From positions 1-46,165 of the forward strand of contig JAGAAS010000026.1 in NCBI GenBank assembly GCA_017615125.1: DNA of 46,165 nucleotides, written 5' to 3'. A model generated the notes under the pieces. It made no database searches. It was given only the letters and a program-made list of their open reading frames with translations, and had not been told where the DNA came from. Shown piece after piece: positions 6,289 through 13,000 of this stretch. The position numbers were made by a program, and so were the translations under genes. The first letter of the stretch is position 1. The number at the start of each line of letters is the position of its first letter. This stretch comes from Bacteroidaceae bacterium. Its GTDB lineage: Bacteria; Bacteroidota; Bacteroidia; Bacteroidales; Bacteroidaceae.

Positions 6289-8009
6289 AAGAATCAAAAT
6301 ATACTCCCGGTAAGGAGAGGGTTGTGGAACGGCATTTGCTACGTCAAGCGACCTTGTTGCTCGCAGGCTTTTTGCTCTCCTTTATGGTTGTTGACGCTCA
6401 GGAAATCAGCTATCCTAAGATGCAGGTGCCGCTGAACATAGACCTTGCCTTGAGCGGCAACTTCGGGGAACTGCGTTCCGGACACTTTCATGGCGGTGTG
6501 GACTTCAAGACGTGGAACGAGACAGGCAAGCCCATCATGGCGCCTGCCGACGGATATATCTCGCGTGTGAGCGTGAGTAACGGAGGCTATGGAAACGGGC
6601 TGTACATTACCCATACCAACGGCTACACAACGGTGTACGGCCACTTGGAAGCCTTCATGCCGAAGGTGGCAGCGCGCATCCGAGATTATCAATATGCCCA
6701 TCAGACATACGTGACTGACTTGGAGTTCGGCCCAGATGAATTTCCCGTGCGTGAAGGAGAAGTCGTTGCCTTGAGCGGCAACACGGGCTATTCGTTCGGC
6801 CCTCATCTTCACTTTGAAGTCCGAAAAACAGATACGGATGAACCTATTGACCCCTTGCTCTTCTATAAGAGCCGGCTGAAAGACGATGTTCCCCCGCGTG
6901 CCTCGTCCATCATGCTGTATGTGCAGAAAGGCTGGGGAGTGCTGAACGGCTCGGATGAGAAAGTGTTCCTGGAAGTGAAGGGCAACAACGTGGAAGCCAC
7001 CGAGCTGACGGGCTGGGGAAAGGTAGGCGCTGCTATTGCCGCCTATGACTATATGACTGGCACGACGAACTACTACGGCGTTCAGTCGGTGAAGCTGTTT
7101 GTGGATAACGAGCTGGTGAGCGAAAGCAAGGTAGGGTGTTTCGACTTTGACGAGAACCGTATGCTTGACTCCTGGATAGACTACGAGGAGCGGGTGAAGA
7201 CAGGCAAGTGGTACATGCGTTCCACCATTGCCCCGCGCAATCCGTTGCGTATGCTCAAAGCCTATAACAACGACTACGGGTGGGTGACTATCGACGAGGC
7301 CCGTATCTATCGTTTCCGTTACGAGATACGTGACATCTACGGCAACCTGTCCGTTTACCGCTTTAATGTAAAGGGTGTCCGTCAGGATATCCCCACCACT
7401 TTGGCAAACTACTTCTATTTCATGAAGGCCGGCGAGCCGCATTCGCTGACGTGGAAAGACTTGTCGCTCTGGATACCCAAGGATGGCCTGTATGAAGACC
7501 TTCAACTCAACTTTGAGGAAAGAGACGGCACGTACCAGTTCTGTGCCGTTCCTACACCCCTCCTGGAAAATGCCGAGCTGCGCCTGCAAGTAGCCCAGCC
7601 GATGACGGCTGATAAGTCGAAGTATTACATTGCCGAGGAGTGGGACGGAAACCATATCTACCGAGGAGGTACATACGAGTATGGGTGGCTGAAAACGTCG
7701 GTGAGCCGACTCGGAACCTATGTTATCATGGTGGATACTGTTCCTCCTCGTATCAAACCCTATCAGGAGACTTCGTGGACAAAGGACGGAAAGGTGTCGT
7801 TCAAACTGAGCGATGCCGAAAGCGGCGTGAAAGACTATCGTGGAACGATAGACGGCGAATGGAAGCTGTTTCGGTTCAGTTCAAAGGACATGCTGCTTTG
7901 GTGTGACCTGCAGGAAGAACATATCCCGCACGGGCACCACACGGCGGAAATCACCATTACTGACTTGCGCCAAAACGTGAACAAGCAAACGTTTGAGTTC
8001 GATTATTGA
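6276..8009 (+). CDS. Secreted M23-family (LytM-like) metallopeptidase
   Basis: A 577-residue protein with a basic N-terminus and a signal segment (about residues 27-42, ending VVDAQ). The M23 domain follows directly: HFHGGVDF gives ligands His72 and Asp76, and GPHLHFEV gives His177 and His179, so the zinc site is complete. The domain is followed by about 370 residues of beta-rich C-terminal region of unknown role, an arrangement I associate with Bacteroidetes M23 proteins. Expected activity is cleavage of peptidoglycan cross-bridges or related peptides in the periplasm. An alternative start at 6285 overlaps the flippase stop as ATGA and is equally plausible. Co-transcription with the flippase is likely. 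Confidence 0.85.
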   Translation: MEKMKESKYTPGKERVVERHLLRQATLLLAGFLLSFMVVDAQEISYPKMQVPLNIDLALSGNFGELRSGHFHGGVDFKTWNETGKPIMAPADGYISRVSVSNGGYGNGLYITHTNGYTTVYGHLEAFMPKVAARIRDYQYAHQTYVTDLEFGPDEFPVREGEVVALSGNTGYSFGPHLHFEVRKTDTDEPIDPLLFYKSRLKDDVPPRASSIMLYVQKGWGVLNGSDEKVFLEVKGNNVEATELTGWGKVGAAIAAYDYMTGTTNYYGVQSVKLFVDNELVSESKVGCFDFDENRMLDSWIDYEERVKTGKWYMRSTIAPRNPLRMLKAYNNDYGWVTIDEARIYRFRYEIRDIYGNLSVYRFNVKGVRQDIPTTLANYFYFMKAGEPHSLTWKDLSLWIPKDGLYEDLQLNFEERDGTYQFCAVPTPLLENAELRLQVAQPMTADKSKYYIAEEWDGNHIYRGGTYEYGWLKTSVSRLGTYVIMVDTVPPRIKPYQETSWTKDGKVSFKLSDAESGVKDYRGTIDGEWKLFRFSSKDMLLWCDLQEEHIPHGHHTAEITITDLRQNVNKQTFEFDY

Positions 8010-8039
8010 AAAACAAATATACATTAACAATAAACTATT

Positions 8040-9695
8040 ATGAAGAAAGCATTTCTATTGTTTGTCGGTATGGTAACGCTGGTTGTTACCGCCAGTTTTG
8101 CATGTACAAACTTCATCGTCGGTAAAGGAGCAAGCGCCGACGGCTCCGTTATCGTGAGCTACTCGGCCGATTCGTACGGCATGTACGGCTTCCTTGCTCA
8201 CTATTCCGCAGGTGTTCATCCAGAAGGAACCATGCGTGATGTGTATGAATGGGACACGAACAAGTATCTCGGTCAGATACCCGAGGCGCCTGTTACCTAC
8301 AACGTCGTAGGCAACATGAATGAGTGGCAGGTGACGATTGGAGAAACCACCAACGGAGGACGAGAAGAGTGTTGGGAAGGTCCTGGTATCATCGATTACG
8401 GAAGCCTTATCTACATTGCCCTTCAGCGTGCCCGCACGGCACGTGAGGCTGTTCAGATTATGACCTCGCTTGTCAAGGAGTATGGCTACATCAGCGAAGG
8501 TGAGACGTTTTCCATTGGTGATCCTAATGAGGCTTGGATTATGGAGATGATTGGTAAGGGAAAGGAAGAGAAGGGCGCTGTCTGGGTGGCGCTTCGCCTT
8601 CCGGACGATGTCATCTGTGCGCATGCCAATCAGGCACGTGTGCGCCAGTTCCCGCTTGATGACCCGGAGAACTGCCTTTATGCCGAAGATGTCATCACGT
8701 TTGCTCGTAAGAAAGGTTGGTACAAGGGTGCTGACAAGGACTTCAGCTTTGCCGATGTCTACAATCCTCTCACGTTTGACGGACTTCGTTTCTGCGATGC
8801 CCGTGTTTGGTCGTTCTTCAACCTTTATGCTGATGCCGACATGAACAAGTGGCTCCCGAGTGCGCAAGGTGACGTGAAGGCAGAGCCCATTCCTCTCTAT
8901 TTCAAGCCTAAGTTCAAGCTGAGCGTACAGGATGTGCAAGCTGCTATGCGCGATCATTACGAGGGCACAGCGCTTGATATGACGGGCGATTTGGGTGCAG
9001 GCGCTTGGTCGATGCCTTATCGTCTTCGTCCTCTGACGTATAAAGTGGATGGAAAGGACTATTTCAATGAGCGCACTATCAGCACGTTCCAGACGGGCTT
9101 TACCTTTGTTTCGCAGATGCGTAGCTGGCTCCCGCGTGAGATTGGCGGCGTGCTCTGGTTTGGAAATGACGATGCCAACACCTCTGTCTATACTCCCATG
9201 TATTGCTCTATTACTGAATCGCCCTACTGCTATAGCGACAAGGCAGGCGATGCTGTCACCTTCTCGTTCGAGAGCGCATTCTGGATGTTCAACTGGGTGA
9301 GCAACATGGTCTATCCCCGTTACTCGATGCTGATTGACGACTTGAAGAAAGTGCAGACGGCATTGGAGGTAAGTTTCTTCCTCGGTCAGGAAGAAGTAGA
9401 AAAAGAGGCACTTCGCATCTACGAAGCAAACCCAGCCGCTGCCGTAGCTTATCTGACGGATTACAGTGCTGGAACTGCTGACAAGACGATGAAGGCTTGG
9501 ATGCAACTGGCACAGAAGCTTATCGTTAAATACAACGACTGTGTCATCAAGCCCGAGAACGAAGACGGAACCTTCAAGCGAACGGAGACTGGTTTTGGCG
9601 AGCGAGTCATTACTCCCGGCTATCCCGAGGAATTCAACAGACGTGTCATCAAGGAGACAAAGAAACGCTACCTGGTTCCTAAAGCCAAGAAATGA
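8040..9695 (+). CDS. C69-family secreted dipeptidase
   Basis: A 551-residue protein with a 21-residue signal peptide ending TASFA, so that cleavage exposes Cys22 of CTNFIVGKGASADGS. An N-terminal Cys after processing is the hallmark of the Ntn-hydrolase nucleophile of peptidase family C69 (PepD-like). NEWQVTIGETTNGGRE at about residues 95-110 is another family block. The size is typical. It would hydrolyse dipeptides in the periplasm or at the surface. It starts 30 nt after the M23 gene with no promoter box between them, so the two peptidases are probably co-expressed and may handle peptidoglycan- or diet-derived peptides. Confidence 0.9.
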   Translation: MKKAFLLFVGMVTLVVTASFACTNFIVGKGASADGSVIVSYSADSYGMYGFLAHYSAGVHPEGTMRDVYEWDTNKYLGQIPEAPVTYNVVGNMNEWQVTIGETTNGGREECWEGPGIIDYGSLIYIALQRARTAREAVQIMTSLVKEYGYISEGETFSIGDPNEAWIMEMIGKGKEEKGAVWVALRLPDDVICAHANQARVRQFPLDDPENCLYAEDVITFARKKGWYKGADKDFSFADVYNPLTFDGLRFCDARVWSFFNLYADADMNKWLPSAQGDVKAEPIPLYFKPKFKLSVQDVQAAMRDHYEGTALDMTGDLGAGAWSMPYRLRPLTYKVDGKDYFNERTISTFQTGFTFVSQMRSWLPREIGGVLWFGNDDANTSVYTPMYCSITESPYCYSDKAGDAVTFSFESAFWMFNWVSNMVYPRYSMLIDDLKKVQTALEVSFFLGQEEVEKEALRIYEANPAAAVAYLTDYSAGTADKTMKAWMQLAQKLIVKYNDCVIKPENEDGTFKRTETGFGERVITPGYPEEFNRRVIKETKKRYLVPKAKK

Positions 9696-9702
9696 TGAAT
9701 CC

Positions 9703-9849
9703 GAAAGGGAACATCGTTATGGAGAACGAATAAAAAATTATGGAGAAGGGAAAAATTTTTTTTCTTTCTACATCTCGCCGTATGAAGAAAGAATAATTTT
9801 TTATTCGCAAAGAAAAAATAATAGTCAAGAAAGAACAGAATCTTAAACT
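9703..9849. repeat. 21-bp-phased GAAGG-type satellite upstream of the phosphohexomutase
   Basis: Seven consecutive 21-bp registers fill the gap between the dipeptidase stop and the mutase start. GAAAG, GAACG, GAAGG, (degenerate), GAAAG, CAAAG and GAAAG occur at 9703, 9724, 9745, 9766, 9787, 9808 and 9829. Most units continue with an A run then a T run. The fourth unit ends CATCTCGCCGTATGAA, shared with the arrays at 12807 and 29159. No TAnnTTTG box is visible in the gap. Confidence 0.85.
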
Positions 9850-9857
9850 AAATACAA

Positions 9858-11594
9858 ATGGAAAACGAATTTCTTCAGAGTGTGCGGGAAAGGGCAGCCG
9901 AATGGCTGACTCCCGCGTATGATGCAGCCACTCAGGCTGAGGTAAAGCAAATGCTCGAAGCCGAGGACCCCAGTGCTCTTATCGATGCTTTCTATAAGGA
10001 CCTGGAATTCGGTACGGGAGGTTTGCGCGGAATTATGGGCGCAGGCAGCAACCGTATGAATATCTACACCGTAGGTATGGCTACGCAAGGATTTGCTAAC
10101 TATATCAACAAAGCCTTTCCTCAGGGGGGCTCCAGCGTTGTCGTCGGACACGATTGCCGAAACAACTCGCGCCTTTTCGCAGAGACTGTGGCAGCTATCT
10201 TCTCGGCAAACGGCATAAAGGTTTATCTCTTCGAAGGGCTTCGCCCAACGCCGGAGGTTTCCTTTGCCATTCGTCATCTGCATGCGCAGGCAGGCGTGAA
10301 TGTGACAGCTTCGCACAATCCAAAGGAGTACAACGGCTATAAGGCCTATTGGAGCGATGGAGCGCAGGTGCTTTCTCCTCACGATACGGGCATCATAGAC
10401 GAGGTGAACAAGGTGAAAGTGAGTGACATCAAGTTTGAAAAGAACGAAAACCTCATCAAAATCATCGGCGGAGAAATGGACTACGACTACATGATGGCTG
10501 TTAAGAGCGCTATGGTAGATCAAGACGTCATCCTTCGTCAGAAAGACCTGAACATTGTCTATTCGGCTATGCACGGCACGGGGCGTGTGATTGTTCCTCT
10601 TTGCCTTCGCTCGTGGGGATTCCAGAATATCAATGTGGTTCCCGAGCAAATGGTGGTAGACGGAAACTTCCCTACAGTCGTTTCGCCTAATCCCGAGAAT
10701 CCCGAAGCTATGACACTCGGCATGAAGCTGGGAACGAAGCTGAATGCGGACTTGGTGGTAGCTACCGACCCTGATGCCGACAGGCTTGCTATCGTTTGCC
10801 GCGACTCGAAGGGCGAATGGGTTATTATCAACGGAAACCAGACTTGTATGATGTTCTCATACTACATCATCAAGAACAAAAAAGCCCTCGGACAGCTGAA
10901 AAAGAATGACTTCCTCGTTAAAACGATTGTTACGACGGAGGTTATCGCTGAGATGGCAAAGAGAAACGGTGTCAATCTGCGCGACTGCTACACGGGCTTC
11001 AAGTGGATTGCTCGCGAGATAGCTATCACAGAAGGCAAGGAGAACTATATCGGCGGAGGAGAGGAGAGCTTCGGCTTCCTTCCCTACGATAAGGTGCGCG
11101 ACAAGGATGCTCCTGCCTCCATCTGCCTGATTTGCGAGATTGCCGCTTGGGCAAAGGATCAGGGCAAGACTCTTTACGACTTGCTGATGGACATTTATCT
11201 GGAGTACGGCTTCTCAAAGGAGGTTACCGTCAATGTCGTGCGCCCGGGCAAGACAGGAGCCGACGAGATTAAGGCTATGATGGAGAACTTCCGGAAGAAC
11301 CCGCTCAAGGAACTCTGCGGAAGTCCTGTCGTTTGCATCAAAGACTTCAAGACGCTTCAGGCAACAGATAAGGACGGGAAGGTAACACCTCTCGAGATGC
11401 CTGCTACCAGCAACGTGCTCCAGTATTTCTCTGCTGCAGGCGACAAAGTGAGCGTGCGTCCCAGCGGAACTGAGCCAAAGATAAAATTTTACATCGAGGC
11501 AAAGGGAAAAATGCAGTCGGCCAAGGACTATGACGCCTGTTGCGCTGCTGCAGACGAGAAAGTGGCTGCTATTCGTGCCGCAATGGGTATCTGA
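9858..11594 (+). CDS. Phosphohexomutase (phosphoglucomutase/phosphomannomutase)
   Basis: A 578-residue cytoplasmic enzyme of the alpha-D-phosphohexomutase superfamily, with all four landmark loops: TASHNP with the phosphoserine Ser152 (150-155), the magnesium loop DPDADR (304-309), the sugar-binding GGGEESFG loop (399-406), and RPSGTEPK (534-541) for phosphate binding. The length and motif spacing match PgcA-type phosphoglucomutases better than the shorter PMM/PGM class. It interconverts hexose 1-phosphate and 6-phosphate and so supplies precursors for nucleotide sugars, which fits the nearby glycosyltransferases. The glucose versus mannose preference cannot be decided. It stands alone, preceded by a 21-bp satellite and followed by a terminator-like hairpin. 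Confidence 0.9.
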   Translation: MENEFLQSVRERAAEWLTPAYDAATQAEVKQMLEAEDPSALIDAFYKDLEFGTGGLRGIMGAGSNRMNIYTVGMATQGFANYINKAFPQGGSSVVVGHDCRNNSRLFAETVAAIFSANGIKVYLFEGLRPTPEVSFAIRHLHAQAGVNVTASHNPKEYNGYKAYWSDGAQVLSPHDTGIIDEVNKVKVSDIKFEKNENLIKIIGGEMDYDYMMAVKSAMVDQDVILRQKDLNIVYSAMHGTGRVIVPLCLRSWGFQNINVVPEQMVVDGNFPTVVSPNPENPEAMTLGMKLGTKLNADLVVATDPDADRLAIVCRDSKGEWVIINGNQTCMMFSYYIIKNKKALGQLKKNDFLVKTIVTTEVIAEMAKRNGVNLRDCYTGFKWIAREIAITEGKENYIGGGEESFGFLPYDKVRDKDAPASICLICEIAAWAKDQGKTLYDLLMDIYLEYGFSKEVTVNVVRPGKTGADEIKAMMENFRKNPLKELCGSPVVCIKDFKTLQATDKDGKVTPLEMPATSNVLQYFSAAGDKVSVRPSGTEPKIKFYIEAKGKMQSAKDYDACCAAADEKVAAIRAAMGI

Positions 11595-11636
11595 TATGCC
11601 TGAGCAGGCAACAGAAACAGCCTACAGCTTTACTGG

Positions 11637-11678
11637 GGAGTGGATGTGTGGAGTTTCCGCCATCCACTCCTTCTTTTA
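11637..11678 (+). terminator. Probable intrinsic terminator after the phosphohexomutase
   Basis: GGAGTGGATG (11637-11646) pairs perfectly with CATCCACTCC (11661-11670) across a 14-nt loop, followed by TTCTTTTA. It lies 43 nt after the stop codon. The T run is interrupted once. Confidence 0.65.
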
Positions 11679-11779
11679 TTCTTTCCACTCCTTATTATAT
11701 ATATAAGGTAGGGGGAACAAAGAAGGGATTCTTGCCCTTTTCCTGTCAGCAAGCGGAAGGGAGCGAAGGCTTGCGAAAG

Positions 11780-12757
11780 CTAAAGTTTTCCCGTTAGCTT
11801 GCGAAGGGTGAAGTATATCCACTCTTGCAGCATGAACAAGCCGAAAGAGGAGCAGGGCCTATATCCGAATTTCCGCGTGAGTGTTGAAGGTAATGCGCTG
11901 ATATTGATGCTTTTTCGTGCTGAGGCTATTTTCCTGCGGGCTTCGGCTCTTTCCTCTTTGGAGAACTGGCGTTGGTGCAGGTACAGGAAGTAACAGTTGT
12001 CGATGAGTTGCAGCCAACGGTATTCCTCATACTCATTCACGATGTCGGAGGCTACATGCAGCTCGCCCAAGAGCTGATGCATGTGCTGCTGTGCCCGAAG
12101 GCTCTCGAAGTAGAGCGCGCTGACGCGTCCCGTGCACGAATCGGCATGCTGCCGATAGTAATAAATGCCTTTGCATGCACGAATCTCGCGGCACGACAGA
12201 TAGTGCAGCCGAGTGGTGTTGTCGTCGCTGTAGAGCCGAGCCGAATCGTCGTAGGGCCAACGGCGCTGGATGTCAGCTCGGACGATGTAAAGCCCGTGAA
12301 TCTGCCAGTCGAGGCTGAGGCGCAAGCCCTCCGTACCGCTTATAACCTCGCGCGGAAGCGTGGGGTAATGTTCCTCACGATCGGGCCAGACTTTCACTAA
12401 GTCAAACAAGACAGCATCCGTCTGAGGATGCTCTTCGGCTACGTTCCAAGCCTGTTCCAGCGCATCGGGAGCCAGCCAGTCGTCGGCATCCACCATCGTG
12501 ATGAACGCTCCGTCAGCCACGTTGATACCCCGATTGCGTGCGGAAGCCTGTCCCTCGTTCACCTCGTTGTGGAGAACCACGATGCGCGGATCTTCCTTCG
12601 CCTCCTCCTGCAGGATTCCCAGCGAGCCGTCGGTTGAAGCGTCGTCGATGCAGATAATCTGGATGTCGCGCAACGTTTGATTCCGGAGCGACTGGAGGCA
12701 CTCGGGAAGGAAGGGCTCGGCATTGAAAACTGCGCAGAGAATGCTGACTTTACTCAT
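11780..12757 (-). CDS. Family 2 (GT-A) glycosyltransferase
   Basis: A 325-residue GT2 enzyme. MSKVSILCAVFNAEPFLPEC is the opening strand and helix, QIICIDDASTDGS carries the nucleotide-binding aspartates and AFITMVDADDWL the DXD-type motif. The C-terminal 100 residues are helical and basic. It is a single minus-strand gene convergent with the phosphohexomutase and divergent from the amidase-like gene. A -7 box at 12906-12913 gives a long leader (about 140 nt) consisting largely of a 21-bp-phased array. It may act with the glycosyltransferases at 1599-4706, from which it is 7 kb away. The substrate is unknown. Confidence 0.85.
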   Translation of the reverse strand: MSKVSILCAVFNAEPFLPECLQSLRNQTLRDIQIICIDDASTDGSLGILQEEAKEDPRIVVLHNEVNEGQASARNRGINVADGAFITMVDADDWLAPDALEQAWNVAEEHPQTDAVLFDLVKVWPDREEHYPTLPREVISGTEGLRLSLDWQIHGLYIVRADIQRRWPYDDSARLYSDDNTTRLHYLSCREIRACKGIYYYRQHADSCTGRVSALYFESLRAQQHMHQLLGELHVASDIVNEYEEYRWLQLIDNCYFLYLHQRQFSKEERAEARRKIASARKSINISALPSTLTRKFGYRPCSSFGLFMLQEWIYFTLRKLTGKL

Positions 12758-12806
12758 GGGTTTTTAGTGTGTGTGAGAGTGGGTTCTGGACGGGGTAAAT
12801 TTTCGA

Positions 12807-12890
12807 GAAGGAATCTCGCCGTATGAAGAAGGGAAAAATATTTTTGGAGAGGGAATAATTTTTTTTGGAGAAAGAAAAAATTTTGGTGCT
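12807..12890. repeat. 21-bp-phased GAAGG-type satellite in a divergent promoter region
   Basis: GAAGG, GAAGG, GAGGG and GAAAG start at 12807, 12828, 12849 and 12870, each 21 bp apart, with A-then-T tracts between. The 30 bp at 12801-12830 are identical to 29153-29182. The array lies in the presumed leader of the minus-strand GT2 gene. Confidence 0.9.
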
Positions 12891-12905
12891 TTCAGAATGC
12901 AGACA

Positions 12906-12913
12906 CAAAAGTA
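12906..12913 (-). promoter_or_regulatory. -7 promoter box candidate for the GT2 gene
   Basis: The minus strand reads TACTTTTG (TAnnTTTG). Transcription from here would include the 21-bp satellite in the leader of the gene starting at 12757. Confidence 0.45.
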
Positions 12914-12965
12914 CGGGAAAAAATCGATTTGCGTGCAATAATTTCCATCTTTCCGAAAAATATCT

Positions 12966-12973
12966 TATTTTTG
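12966..12973 (+). promoter_or_regulatory. -7 promoter box of the amidase-like gene
   Basis: TATTTTTG matches TAnnTTTG and ends 27 bases before the ATG at 13001. It argues against the longer reading frame that opens at 12929. Confidence 0.55.
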
Positions 12974-13000
12974 TGGCGAGAAGCAACTCACTCCCTTCCT

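Noticed and set aside
8055-9506. 483-codon open frame antisense to the C69 dipeptidase gene
   Set aside because: It is a shadow of a gene with a complete catalytic motif and signal peptide on the plus strand.
11700-11780. Possible bidirectional terminator (AAGGG/CCCTT) serving the convergent GT2 gene
   Set aside because: The stem is only 5 bp and no proper T run follows on the minus strand.
12929-13000. Extended N-terminus of the amidase-like protein
   Set aside because: The -7 box at 12966-12973 lies inside it and the signal peptide begins at 13001.
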